64,000 bases of DNA, from contig NZ_MRUL01000020.1 in assembly GCF_002006995.1 (NCBI RefSeq), positions 1 through 64,000 on the forward strand, read 5' to 3'. Shown here in pieces: positions 26,817 to 35,067 of the stretch (position 1 is its first letter; every line of letters starts with the position of its first letter). Source of the DNA: Izhakiella australiensis. GTDB lineage: Bacteria > Pseudomonadota > Gammaproteobacteria > Enterobacterales > Enterobacteriaceae. A program made the position numbers and the translations under genes. The notes beneath the pieces are model-generated. The model was given only the letters and a program-made list of their open reading frames with translations, did not search any database and was not told where the DNA came from.

Positions 26817-27695
26817 CTATTTCATACTCGCAGCCAGCACCTTGACGTTATGTTCAAACGCCTGAGTATAGGTGGCGGCGTCCCCGCCTTTATCGCTCAG
26901 CGCTTCAGGATAAAGTTCGCCGCCCGGCTTCGCGCCACTGGCGGAAGCTATCTGTTTTACCAGGCGAGGATCGGTCTGATTTTCGATGAAATAGGTATGA
27001 ATTTTTTCCTGTTTCAACTGCTGGATCAGCCTGGCAACATCCCCCGCACTGGCTTCTGCCTCGGTTGAAAAACCGACCGGCGACAGAAAAGTGACGCCAT
27101 AGCGCTGGCCAAAGTAGCCAAAGGCATCGTGGCTGGTTAGCACTTTACGCTTCGCAACCGGAATCGCCTTGAAGGTTTGTTCTGCCCAGCTATCCAGCTT
27201 ACGCAGCTTTTCAATATAAGCGCCGCCGTGCTGACGGAAGTATTCGGCATCCTGCGGATCGGCGGCGATCAGCGCGTTCATCACGTTCTGCGCGTAGATA
27301 ACACCGTTTTTCATGCTGTTCCAGGCGTGAGGGTCGGTGACCTGCTTGCCATCTTCGTCCATCGAACGGCTGGAAACGCCATCAGAAGCCACCACCACCT
27401 TCCCCTTATAGCCGGAAGCGCTGATGAGACGGTCCATCCAGCCTTCCATGCCAAGGCCACTGACAAAAACCACGTTAGCTTTGGACAGCGCGAGGCCATC
27501 CTGTGGCGTCGGCTCGAAGGTATGCGGATCGCCGTTTGCCCCAACCAGCGATTTGACCGCAACGTGTTCACCACCAACCTGCTTAACAATATCACCCAGC
27601 ACGGAAAAGCTGGCTACAGCATCAACGGTCTTTGCCTGAATAACGGCAGTAAAGCTTAACGCGGCCACAGCCAGCGCCAGGGTATACTTTTTCAT
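26817..27695 (-). CDS. Metal ABC transporter periplasmic binding protein (cluster A-I)
   Basis: A 292-residue ZnuA/PsaA-type solute-binding protein. The signal peptide MKKYTLALAVAALSF ends near A21. Probable metal ligands are H58 (GDPHTFEP), H123 (DPHAWNS), H189 (SHDAFGYF) and an acidic residue near 238-242 (ENQTD). ZnuA of E. coli has a long His-rich loop; here no such loop is present. Start at 27695 is chosen over a much longer frame because it gives the signal peptide, and ATGA overlaps the permease stop by 4 nt. Zinc is favoured as substrate because of the Zur-like box and the rpmE2-rpmJ2 neighbours; manganese remains possible. Confidence 0.9.
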   Translation of the reverse strand: MKKYTLALAVAALSFTAVIQAKTVDAVASFSVLGDIVKQVGGEHVAVKSLVGANGDPHTFEPTPQDGLALSKANVVFVSGLGMEGWMDRLISASGYKGKVVVASDGVSSRSMDEDGKQVTDPHAWNSMKNGVIYAQNVMNALIAADPQDAEYFRQHGGAYIEKLRKLDSWAEQTFKAIPVAKRKVLTSHDAFGYFGQRYGVTFLSPVGFSTEAEASAGDVARLIQQLKQEKIHTYFIENQTDPRLVKQIASASGAKPGGELYPEALSDKGGDAATYTQAFEHNVKVLAASMK

Positions 27696-28567
27696 TTTGA
27701 CTCCTTTGCCATAAAAACAGGCGAGCGCCGGCTTAACAAACCGCCGCTCGGCCCCAGTAAAATCGAAATAAAAAATAGCCCGGCGGCGCTGAGCACGACC
27801 GCCGGGCCGGCAGGTAAAGAAAGATAAAATGACAGCAGCAGACCAATAAAGGTCGCGAGGATCGCCAGCACCACCGCACAACTAATTTGCCAGGGCAGGC
27901 GCTGGCTCCAGAAGCGGGCGCTGGCGGCAGGCAACATCATCAGTCCAACGGACATTAACGTGCCCAGCACCTGAAAACCGGCCACCAGGTTGATCACCAC
28001 CAGCAGCAGAAAGATGCCGTGCACCAGCGGTGAGCTCCAGCGATTTTGCGTGCGCAAAAAACCCGGATCGAAGGCATCAATAACCAGCGGGCGATAGATC
28101 AGCGCCATCACGATCAGGGTGACGCAAGAAATGAGGGTTACCAGCAGCAATGACGGGTTATCCACCGCCAGCAGCGAGCCAAACAGCACGTGCAGCAAAT
28201 CGACGCTGGAGCCTTTTAATGAAACGAGGGTCACACCAAGTGCCAGCGACCCCAGGTAGAAACCGGCAAAGCTGGCATCCTCGCGCAGCGGTGTAAAGCG
28301 GCTAACCGCGCCGGAAAGCAGCGCCACCGTCAGCCCGGCAATAACGCCGCCGATGCCCATCGCCACCAGTGAGAGCCCAGAGATGAGGTAACCTAAAGCC
28401 GCGCCGGGTAAAACAGCGTGCGAGAGCGCATCGCCGACCAGGCTCATCCGCCGCAATGAAAGAAACATGCCGAGCGGTGTTGAACTAACGGATAGTGCAA
28501 GGCAGGCCACTAAGGCCCGCCGCATAAAGCCAAACTCCAGCAGCGGTTGGAAGAAATGCATTAACAT
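27692..28567 (-). CDS. Metal ABC transporter permease (ABC-3 family)
   Basis: A 291-residue inner-membrane protein with about eight hydrophobic segments. The family motif region LRRMSLVGDALSHAVLPGAALGY (residues 39-61, broken here by no gap) is the ABC-3 signature shared by ZnuB, YfeC and MntB. It overlaps the ATPase gene by 7 bp at its start and the binding-protein gene by 4 bp at its end, so the three genes form one translationally coupled operon. It should form the channel for the metal delivered by the 26817-27695 protein. Confidence 0.9.
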   Translation of the reverse strand: MLMHFFQPLLEFGFMRRALVACLALSVSSTPLGMFLSLRRMSLVGDALSHAVLPGAALGYLISGLSLVAMGIGGVIAGLTVALLSGAVSRFTPLREDASFAGFYLGSLALGVTLVSLKGSSVDLLHVLFGSLLAVDNPSLLLVTLISCVTLIVMALIYRPLVIDAFDPGFLRTQNRWSSPLVHGIFLLLVVINLVAGFQVLGTLMSVGLMMLPAASARFWSQRLPWQISCAVVLAILATFIGLLLSFYLSLPAGPAVVLSAAGLFFISILLGPSGGLLSRRSPVFMAKESK

Positions 28568-29250
28568 GACGTTCCTCCGCGACGAGCCGCCGCCAGCGGA
28601 ACGACCGTTGCCTGATTCTGCTGCCAGCTAACCTGCTCGCTGCCAATGCGCAGCACCTGCATAAAATGACGCTCTACCGTTTGCGAATCGTGCAAAACCA
28701 CCACCAGGGTACATCCATCCTGATGGCGCTCATGCAGAAGAGACAGCAGCAACGCAACGGTTTTTTCATCAATACCGCTAAAGGGTTCGTCCAGCAGCAG
28801 TAATTGCGCCTGCTGCATTAACATGCGAGCAAACAAGACGCGCTGCAGCTGACCACCGGACAAGGTGCCCGGCTGCGCTTTAGCAAATGCGTCCATACCA
28901 ACGGTTTCTAACGCCAGCATAATCTCATTACGCTGACTGCGTGAAACGGCGCGCAGCCAACCAGTGCGCGGCCAGCATCCCATGGCAACGATGTCAAACA
29001 CCGACACCGGAAACTGTTTTTCTATATCGGCCTGCTGCGGGAGCCAGGCGAAGCGCACGGGGGGATTGGGACGACTTACCGAGCCGCTGACTGGCGGAAT
29101 AGCCCCGGCCAGGGTTTTTAATAATGTCGATTTTCCACTTCCGTTTGCGCCCACCAGCGCGGTCATTGAACCTTGCGCCAACGTGCCATCAATAGCGGGC
29201 GTGACCGCCCTTCCGCGATAGCCAACGCGAAGCTGATTAAAAGTGATCAT
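28561..29250 (-). CDS. Metal ABC transporter ATP-binding protein
   Basis: A 229-residue ABC ATPase: Walker A GANGSGKST, signature LSGGQLQRV, Walker B LLLLDEPFSGID, and an H-loop (VVLHDS). The frame remains open upstream to 29379, but the extra 43 residues do not look like an ABC domain, and the start at M-I-T-F (29250) is preferred although its ribosome-binding site is weak. It is the first gene of the operon, and a Zur-like palindrome lies about 130 bp upstream. Confidence 0.88.
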   Translation of the reverse strand: MITFNQLRVGYRGRAVTPAIDGTLAQGSMTALVGANGSGKSTLLKTLAGAIPPVSGSVSRPNPPVRFAWLPQQADIEKQFPVSVFDIVAMGCWPRTGWLRAVSRSQRNEIMLALETVGMDAFAKAQPGTLSGGQLQRVLFARMLMQQAQLLLLDEPFSGIDEKTVALLLSLLHERHQDGCTLVVVLHDSQTVERHFMQVLRIGSEQVSWQQNQATVVPLAAARRGGTSC

Positions 29251-29381
29251 ACCAACGTTGCCCACCAGCAAATCAGCAGCAGCGCGGCGGCTGGCAGTAA
29301 AACTAATGCGCAACGAACGAAGGCGGAAAGCGTCAGCAAGCTGACGTTGGAGGGGATAATCTGCATCACACAGCCACAATA

Positions 29382-29397
29382 ATGTTATAACATAACA
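29382..29397. promoter_or_regulatory. Zur-like box before the metal ABC operon
   Basis: ATGTTATAACAT is a perfect 12-bp palindrome, extended to ATGTTATAACATAACA. It shares this 16-bp string, with one mismatch, with the box before rpmE2 (26285-26302). It lies upstream of the ATPase gene and fits a Zur operator. Confidence 0.72.
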
Positions 29398-29400
29398 ATA

Positions 29401-30137
29401 ATATTATTCCGGCTGGTGCAATCCTTGCAACGCAAAAGTGTTTCTAACCATTACAATAAAGAAAACTATATGAACTGCATGCAGCAAAAGCAGTCAGAAA
29501 AACGTCAACCTGCGGGCAAATTAGGAAAATTCAGCTATGATAAATAAAACATTTATCGCATTATAAATGCATTCATCTCCAGATGCCGATCGGGCAACCT
29601 CACTATAGCGCTGCTAACGGTTGAGAACAGTTGCATCCTGTGAGGCAGAGTGCACAACATTCATTTTCAATTAACATCGTCAGTATAAGTAAAAGTGAGC
29701 AAACCTTTGCAGCAAACTAAGGTTGAAATAGAAAAAAAGTTAAAGAATATTTTCGATACATCCTGGTGAGACGAAGGTATTTTATTCGACTATTTTATTT
29801 ATTGCCTCTGGCATCTTTTAACAACCAGCGTAATAATATACGTTATAACTTAAGGTTCTCGTCGGCGGATGCTACACCTGAGCGTCTACAACATTTTACC
29901 AACCTGACTGTTAATTGATTACCTATTGACGAAATTATTTATAAGCTATTCAGCAGCGTTAAGCCTTTAACCTGAAATATTTTGTAATTTTTAATCATCG
30001 GCTGGCTGCTATTACTCATCCCAATTTATTTGCATGATACATTAGTTTACATTGAGTTCTGCTCGTTTCCTGACTAATCACTCGCTATACAGCTGTGTTT
30101 AACGTGGCCGGTTTGTTTGCTACAAAAGGGGAAAAAG
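29401..30137. other. AT-rich region upstream of tomB
   Basis: About 740 bp with no convincing gene. A 25-codon frame from an ATG at 29470 lacks a good ribosome-binding site. The segment is AT-rich and must hold the tomB-hha promoter, with a good ribosome-binding site (AAAAGGGG) before tomB. I see no strong terminator-type hairpin. Confidence 0.5.
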
Positions 30138-30521
30138 ATGGACGAATACTCACCGAAAAGGCATGATATCGCCCAGTTAAAATTCTTGTGCCAGCACCTT
30201 TATGACGAAAGTCTCACCAGTCTGGGAGACAGTCATCATGGCTGGGTAAACGATCCAACTTCAGCACTCAATATTCAGCTCAATGAACTGGTTGAGCATA
30301 TTGCTGCTTTTATGATGAATTATAAGATTAAGCACCAGGAAGACGGCGACTTTTCTGCTCAGGTAGATCAATACCTGGATGATACCTTTATGCTTTTTAG
30401 CAATTATGGCATCAACACACACGAGTTACAGAACTGGCAGAGCTCTGCCCGCAATCTGTTTAATATTTTTGATGAAGAGTGCCGGCAGTGGGCATCCCAT
30501 GAAAGCCACACTTACCAGTAA
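30138..30521 (+). CDS. tomB: Hha toxicity modulator TomB
   Basis: A 127-residue protein starting MDEYSPKRHDIAQLKFLC, almost identical to E. coli TomB over the N-terminal 90 residues (GWVNDPTSALNIQLNEL; YLDDTFMLFSNYGI). TomB is described as the antitoxin partner of Hha and affects biofilm formation. The C-terminal 30 residues diverge from E. coli. The start at 30138 follows AAAAGGGGAAAAAG. It precedes hha by 26 bp in one operon, as in E. coli. Confidence 0.94.
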   Translation: MDEYSPKRHDIAQLKFLCQHLYDESLTSLGDSHHGWVNDPTSALNIQLNELVEHIAAFMMNYKIKHQEDGDFSAQVDQYLDDTFMLFSNYGINTHELQNWQSSARNLFNIFDEECRQWASHESHTYQ

Positions 30522-30547
30522 CCCATTATTTTTAATACGGTTTAAAA

Positions 30548-30766
30548 ATGACTGAAAAAGTTCTTACTAAAAGTGATTATCTGATGCGCCTGCGACGTTG
30601 TCGTTCTATCGATACACTTGAACGAGTGATTGAAAAAAACAAGTACGAATTATCTGATGAAGAGCTGGCGATATTTTATTCAGCTGCCGACCATCGACTG
30701 GCAGAACTGACGATGAATAAACTTTATGACAAAGTTCCGGTTTCAGTCTGGAAATATGTTCGCTGA
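30548..30766 (+). CDS. hha: Hha, H-NS-associated gene modulator
   Basis: A 72-residue protein that mimics the H-NS dimerisation region and joins H-NS/StpA to silence horizontally acquired genes. It reads [28 protein letters not shown] (split here only by position) and ends [12 protein letters not shown], nearly identical to E. coli Hha and the same length. It follows tomB on the same strand. Confidence 0.97.
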   Translation: MTEKVLTKSDYLMRLRRCRSIDTLERVIEKNKYELSDEELAIFYSAADHRLAELTMNKLYDKVPVSVWKYVR

Positions 30767-30818
30767 AATAGCATCACGGCATGGAAATGGATTAACGAGT
30801 AAGGACAGGGAGTCTTAG

Positions 30819-30932
30819 TGGTGGAGGCCCTGCAAGCCACATCCCGGCACACGCGTCATCTGCTGCGGCTGCTTCCTTCCGGATCTGACCGGGTTCACAG
30901 GTTAGCATTGCGGGAGAACCAACAGAGCCTCC
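30819..30932 (-). ncRNA. ffs: 4.5S RNA of the signal recognition particle
   Basis: The minus strand reads as E. coli 4.5S RNA: it opens GGAGGCTCTGTTGGTTCTCC, contains the conserved apical SRP core around GGTCAGATCCGGAAGGAAGC, then AGATGACGCGTGTGCCGGGA, and closes GCAGGGCCTCCAC, pairing with the 5' end. The two ends form the long SRP hairpin. The product binds Ffh and directs membrane-protein ribosomes to FtsY. Location upstream of atl fits the E. coli arrangement. Confidence 0.95.
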
Positions 30933-31085
30933 ATTGATTGCCCTGTTTCCAGAGCGCAGGCATTATCAATGATGCCCCTGCCAATTGCAAGCTCAGGCCA
31001 GACAAGCGATGGTTTCTTGCTCATTCTCACGCGCAAGCGGCTCTGATAATCCGAACACAACACCGGAGATACGCTGGATCTGAAA

Positions 31086-31397
31086 ATGGACGATGGGGAT
31101 AATTTCTATCAGCGAGTTTACCAGGTGCTTGCCGCTATCCCGCGCGGCTGCGTAACGACTTATGGTGACGTGGCCCTGCTGGCGGGTTCACCACGCGCCG
31201 CTCGTCAGGTTGGCGGCGTACTCAAGCGTTTACCGGAGGGCAGTAAGCTCCCATGGCATCGGGTCATCAATCGAAGTGGACAAATTTCGCTGACCGGGCC
31301 GGACCTGTCCCGTCAGCGCGCGGCATTGCTAGCCGAAGGGGTTGAAGTCAGCCGCGAAGGCAAAATCTCTCTGACACGCTATCGCTGGAAAATCTGA
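31086..31397 (+). CDS. atl: Alkyltransferase-like protein Atl (YbaZ)
   Basis: A 103-residue relative of O6-methylguanine-DNA methyltransferase. The active-site motif is PWHRV instead of PCHRV, so the acceptor Cys is replaced by Trp, the defining mark of alkyltransferase-like proteins. The DNA-binding helix-turn-helix (CVTTYGDVALLAGSPRAARQVGG) is intact. Such proteins bind bulky O6-alkylguanine and hand it to nucleotide excision repair. It is shorter than E. coli YbaZ (129) and converges on ybaY. Confidence 0.93.
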   Translation: MDDGDNFYQRVYQVLAAIPRGCVTTYGDVALLAGSPRAARQVGGVLKRLPEGSKLPWHRVINRSGQISLTGPDLSRQRAALLAEGVEVSREGKISLTRYRWKI

Positions 31398-31398
31398 A

Positions 31399-31427
31399 AA
31401 TAAGGCGGCGCACCGCACCGCCTTATT
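31399..31427. terminator. Bidirectional terminator between atl and ybaY
   Basis: AATAAGGCGG / CCGCCTTATT, a perfect 10-bp stem with a 9-nt loop, lies between the two convergent stops (atl ends 31397, ybaY ends 31432). Each strand reads TTATT at the stem end, fitting a weak two-way terminator. Confidence 0.7.
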
Positions 31428-31431
31428 CAGC

Positions 31432-31989
31432 TTACATATTGGTAGGCGCCGGAACGGCTGCAGAAGGCGTAACCTGGGTCGGCGACGTTGAAGGTACCGT
31501 TGTTGCTGCTCCCGGCGCGGTGGGAACCGCGACTGAAGGCACCGGCACCAGCACCAAATCCTGCTTAGTCCCGCCCTGATTAATCACTGGCTTCGCGCTT
31601 TCAGTGATAAATGCCAGCTTACCTTTCACTGCAACCGCCGCACTTAAAAGAATACGCGCGTTGGGTTGAATATCGCTGGGGTTATAAGGCAGCACAAAGT
31701 GGAACGGTGACTGTTTGCCTTCGGTTCTCACCACGTGCTGGGCAATAACCCTTGAAGGCGCATCGGAAACGGAAGCATCTGATACCGTAACCGTCAGCAC
31801 TGAGTCCGGGGGTAAAGCCACTTTCTGACGGATCCATACGCTACCGCTGACGTTTGGCTGTCTTAGCGCAGCCTGCTGCCCTTTTACTTCCGATCCCAAC
31901 GTAGGCGTTGCAACGTCGTTGCTTTTATCCGCGCAGCCAGAGATCACTACCGCCAGCGCGGCACCGCTTAATACCTGCCAGAATTTCAT
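31432..31989 (-). CDS. ybaY: YbaY family lipoprotein
   Basis: A 185-residue predicted lipoprotein (E. coli YbaY 190). The lipobox is VISGC with C19. The body is the YbaY/YscW-type beta domain (SGSVWIRQKVALPPDSVLTVTVSDAS, with VIAQHVV following). The C-terminal 40 residues are Pro/Thr/Ala/Val-rich and low complexity. The ATG at 31989 (MKFWQVLSG) gives the signal peptide; the open frame extends upstream without family likeness. Function unknown. Confidence 0.9.
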   Translation of the reverse strand: MKFWQVLSGAALAVVISGCADKSNDVATPTLGSEVKGQQAALRQPNVSGSVWIRQKVALPPDSVLTVTVSDASVSDAPSRVIAQHVVRTEGKQSPFHFVLPYNPSDIQPNARILLSAAVAVKGKLAFITESAKPVINQGGTKQDLVLVPVPSVAVPTAPGAATTVPSTSPTQVTPSAAVPAPTNM

Positions 31990-32207
31990 TGACGTCTTCT
32001 CCTTATAATCAATGTGGAACAGGGCGACCAGCAAACAGTCGCTGGCCTGAAGCCCCATTAACTTAATATTGGCACAAGTTACTGATTTTTGCCTGACCAT
32101 CCACTGGACAACGATATTGCTGCCAGTTCAGGGTATTCTTAACAGCAAAGATTGCGTTAACCGGTGCGTTCTCGCAAACTGGCTTTTTGCATCGGGAGAC
32201 GACAGCC

Positions 32208-33065
32208 ATGAGTCAAGCGCTCAATAACTTACTTGCCCTGCTCAATCTTGAAAAACTGGAAGAAGGCTTGTTTCGCGGTCAGAGCGAGGACCTGGGCTTA
32301 CGTCAGGTGTTCGGCGGACAGGTTGTAGGCCAGGCTATCTACGCGGCGAAACAAACGGTGCCGGCAGAGCGCATTATCCACTCTTTTCACAGCTACTTTT
32401 TACGGCCAGGCGATAGCCAGAAAGCCATCATTTATGATGTGGAAACCCTGCGCGATGGCAAAAGTTTTAGCGCCCGTCGCGTCAGCGCTATTCAAAACGG
32501 CCAGCCGATTTTTTATATGACCGCTTCTTTCCAGGGTACGGAGCAGGGATTCGAGCACCAGAAGACGATGCCTGAGGCGCCGGGGCCGGACGGATTGCCT
32601 TCTGAAACGGACATAGCCCAACAGCTGGCCCATTTACTCCCCAGCGCCACCCGCGAAAAATTTCTGGCGGAGAAGCCGTTTGAAGTGCGGCCGGTTACGT
32701 TTCACAATCCGTTAAAAGGGCACGTTGACGAGCCGCGCCGCTGCGTCTGGCTACGGGCAAATGGTTCCGTTCCTGCCGGTGCGCCTCTCCACCAGTATTT
32801 ACTCGGCTATGTCTCAGACTTCAACTTTTTAGTGGTAGCGCTTCAGCCGCACGGCAAAGGCTTTCTCGAACCGGGAATGCAGGTAGCGACCATCGACCAT
32901 TCTATGTGGTTTCACCGGCCTTTTGACTTAAATGAATGGTTGCTCTACAGCGTGGAAAGCACATCCGCATCCAGTGCCAGAGGGTTTGTACGCGGTGAAT
33001 TTTATACCCAGGATGGCCGGCTGGTTGCCTCAAGCGTGCAGGAAGGCGTCATGAGGATCCGGTAA
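32208..33065 (+). CDS. tesB: Acyl-CoA thioesterase II
   Basis: TesB hydrolyses medium- and long-chain acyl-CoA. The 285 residues (E. coli 286) form a double hot-dog fold, with [11 protein letters not shown] in the first half and the catalytic region [13 protein letters not shown] in the second (Asp of IDHSMW, followed by the Thr and Gln of STSASSARG and SSVQEGVMR). The ATG at 32208 ([16 protein letters not shown]) is chosen over an ATG 7 codons upstream because it matches the family N-terminus. It is divergent from ybaY and convergent with amtB. Confidence 0.96.
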   Translation: MSQALNNLLALLNLEKLEEGLFRGQSEDLGLRQVFGGQVVGQAIYAAKQTVPAERIIHSFHSYFLRPGDSQKAIIYDVETLRDGKSFSARRVSAIQNGQPIFYMTASFQGTEQGFEHQKTMPEAPGPDGLPSETDIAQQLAHLLPSATREKFLAEKPFEVRPVTFHNPLKGHVDEPRRCVWLRANGSVPAGAPLHQYLLGYVSDFNFLVVALQPHGKGFLEPGMQVATIDHSMWFHRPFDLNEWLLYSVESTSASSARGFVRGEFYTQDGRLVASSVQEGVMRIR

Positions 33066-33085
33066 CCCTGAACGGAATAAATCAA

Positions 33086-33108
33086 GGGGAGAACCTGCGG
33101 TTCTCCCC
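33086..33108. terminator. Hairpin between tesB and amtB
   Basis: A perfect 10-bp stem (GGGGAGAACC / GGTTCTCCCC) with loop TGC lies between convergent tesB and amtB. On the minus strand it is followed by TTGATTTATT, so amtB is the more likely client; neither side has a pure T run. Confidence 0.65.
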
Positions 33109-33141
33109 GGTACTAACTGTCGATCGGCTTCAGGCATTCAC

Positions 33142-34431
33142 TTACTGGTTGTAAGCATTCTCGCCGTGGCTATTCACATCCAGCCCTTCTCGCTCGTGAT
33201 CCTCAGGCACGCGCAGTCCGACAATCAGATCCGCCACTTTAAAACCAATCAGCGCAACCACCGCCGTCCAGACAATGGTAACCCCGACGCTGAACAGCTG
33301 AACCCACACCTGATGGCCCATAGTCACGCCTTCGGCATAGCCGACGCCGCCCAGCGAAGGCGCGGCAAAAACGCCGGTCAGGATACAACCAACAATGCCG
33401 CACACCCCGTGAACACCAAATACGTCGCAGGGGTCGTCTACCTTTAACCAACGCTTAAGGCTGGAAACACCCCATACGCCGGCCACGCCGCCAATCAGGC
33501 CGATCAGCAATGCCCCCCCCACGCCGACATAACCACAGGCCGGAGTAATGGCGACCAATCCGGCAATAGCCCCGGAACAAACACCCAGCAAAGACGGCTT
33601 GCCGCGCAGCGCCCATTCAGCGAAGGTCCAACTGAGCATTGCGCCAGCCGTCGCCACCACGGTGTTAAGAAAAGCCAGCGCCGCAATTTCATTCGCCGCG
33701 CTGGCAGAACCGGCGTTAAAACCAAACCAGCCAACATACAGGATGGCCGTTCCGGTAAAAACCATCGGCAAATTATGTGGTTTGAAGGCCTCTTTACCGA
33801 ATCCGGCGCGTTTGCCAAGCAGGTAGGCGCCTACTAACCCGCCTACGGCGGCGTTAATATGTACCACGGTGCCACCGGCAAAATCCATCGCGCCATCGGC
33901 AGCAAGGAAACCGCCAGCCCAGACCATATGAGCAATGGGCAGGTAAGCCAGCGTTAACCAGATAACGGCAAAAATCAGTAGCGCTGAGAAGCGAATCCGC
34001 TCGGCCAGCGCGCCAACCACCAACGCCACCGTAATACAGGCGAACGAAGCCTGGAAAGCCACGTGAATATATTGATAGAAGGTGCCCATTAACGCCGTGG
34101 GAGCAATACCTTTTAGCATTCCCCAGCCAAAGCTGCCGAAGAAAGCATTACCTTCGCTAAAAGCCAGCGAATAGCCGTACAGCACCCAAAGCACGCAGAC
34201 CAGCGCAAAAGCAACGGAGACCTGGGTCATCATGGAAAGCACGTTTTTACTGCGGATCAGCCCACCGTAAAACATCGCGACGCCGGGTATGGTCATAAAC
34301 AGCACCAACGCCGTACAAATCATCATAAATGCGTTATCAGCCTTATCCGCTACAGCAGGCGCCGCCGCCATCGCCAGCGACGGCATTAGCGCCAGGCTGA
34401 CCAGTGCGGACTCAATCATTTTTTTATTCAT
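33142..34431 (-). CDS. amtB: Ammonium transporter AmtB
   Basis: AmtB is the trimeric inner-membrane ammonium channel, blocked by unmodified GlnK. The 429-residue protein has a cleavable signal (MNKKMIESALVSLALMPSLAMA) and eleven membrane helices. Family motifs are visible: DKADNAFMMICTALVLFMTIPG, the twin-His region around VVHINAAVGG, and FGVHGVCGIVG. The C-terminal tail ends NSHGENAYNQ, the GlnK-interacting end. The start at 34431 is preferred to ATG at 34440 because the latter directly abuts the ribosome-binding site AAGGGG. It is cotranscribed with glnK upstream (35 bp). Confidence 0.96.
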   Translation of the reverse strand: MNKKMIESALVSLALMPSLAMAAAPAVADKADNAFMMICTALVLFMTIPGVAMFYGGLIRSKNVLSMMTQVSVAFALVCVLWVLYGYSLAFSEGNAFFGSFGWGMLKGIAPTALMGTFYQYIHVAFQASFACITVALVVGALAERIRFSALLIFAVIWLTLAYLPIAHMVWAGGFLAADGAMDFAGGTVVHINAAVGGLVGAYLLGKRAGFGKEAFKPHNLPMVFTGTAILYVGWFGFNAGSASAANEIAALAFLNTVVATAGAMLSWTFAEWALRGKPSLLGVCSGAIAGLVAITPACGYVGVGGALLIGLIGGVAGVWGVSSLKRWLKVDDPCDVFGVHGVCGIVGCILTGVFAAPSLGGVGYAEGVTMGHQVWVQLFSVGVTIVWTAVVALIGFKVADLIVGLRVPEDHEREGLDVNSHGENAYNQ

Positions 34432-34466
34432 TTTCCCCATCCCCTTACTCTACCGCTGGCAAATAA

Positions 34467-34805
34467 TTACAGCGCTGCTTCATCAGTTTCACCGGTGCGA
34501 ATGCGGATAATCCGCTGCAACTCAGCAACAAAAATTTTGCCATCACCAATTTTTCCGGTGTAGGCAGCCTGGCTAATCACATCGACGACTTCATCGAGCT
34601 GATCGTCTGCAATCGCAATATCAATCTTCACTTTTGGCAGAAAGTTGACGCTGTATTCAGCGCCACGATACAGCTCTGCGTGGCCCTTCTGACGACCGAA
34701 GCCTTTAACTTCGGTCACTGTCAGCCCCTGAATACCGATAGAAGAGAGCGCCTCGCGTACGTCTTCCAGCTTGAATGGCTTAATTACTACGGTAACCAGC
34801 TTCAT
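34467..34805 (-). CDS. glnK: Nitrogen regulatory PII protein GlnK
   Basis: GlnK is a trimeric PII signalling protein of 112 residues, the same as E. coli. The uridylylation site Tyr51 lies in the T-loop (GAEYSVNFLPKVK), and ATP/2-oxoglutarate-binding regions GFGRQKGH and GKIGDGKIFV are complete. In the low-nitrogen state it is uridylylated; when unmodified it plugs AmtB. It leads the glnK-amtB operon behind a sigma-54 promoter and NtrC-like sites. Confidence 0.98.
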   Translation of the reverse strand: MKLVTVVIKPFKLEDVREALSSIGIQGLTVTEVKGFGRQKGHAELYRGAEYSVNFLPKVKIDIAIADDQLDEVVDVISQAAYTGKIGDGKIFVAELQRIIRIRTGETDEAAL

Positions 34806-34858
34806 GTGATCCCCTCCAGGTATTGAATATGACCAGATGCCCGATGTGATTATTTCTA

Positions 34859-34874
34859 AGCAAAGGCTGTGCCA
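34859..34874 (-). promoter_or_regulatory. Sigma-54 promoter of glnK-amtB
   Basis: The minus strand reads TGGCAC-N5-TTGCT (TGGCACAGCCTTTGCT, 34874-34859), an exact match to the -24/-12 consensus, 54 bp upstream of the glnK ATG. It implies RpoN-dependent, NtrC-activated transcription. Confidence 0.9.
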
Positions 34875-34982
34875 TAAATACTGAAGGATATATTTTCGCC
34901 ATGTTCAACATGGCGAACGGGCCTTTTCTGTCAGCCGTCGGGAGGAAAGTGGGGAAGTAAAAAAGAATAAATATAAAGATGC

Positions 34983-35017
34983 GCACCATTAAAGTGCGCC
35001 ATGCGTTAATGAGGTGC
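34983..35017. promoter_or_regulatory. Two NtrC-like sites upstream of glnK
   Basis: GCAC-N7-GTGC at 34983-34997 matches the NtrC half-site arrangement, and GCGT-N7-GTGC at 35003-35017 is a weaker copy. Their centres are 20 bp apart, about two helical turns, which suits cooperative NtrC binding. They lie about 120-145 bp upstream of the sigma-54 promoter. Confidence 0.7.
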
Positions 35018-35067
35018 GCAAGCGGCAGAACGGACCGGCCTGTGCTTGCTTATGGTGCAAAAAGAGA

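Noticed and set aside
29251-29379. Longer start for the metal ABC ATPase
   Set aside because: The added 43 residues do not look like an ABC domain, and the start would sit beside the Zur-like box.
29470-29547. A 25-codon frame in the AT-rich gap before tomB
   Set aside because: No good ribosome-binding site and no recognisable family; kept only as part of the gap description.
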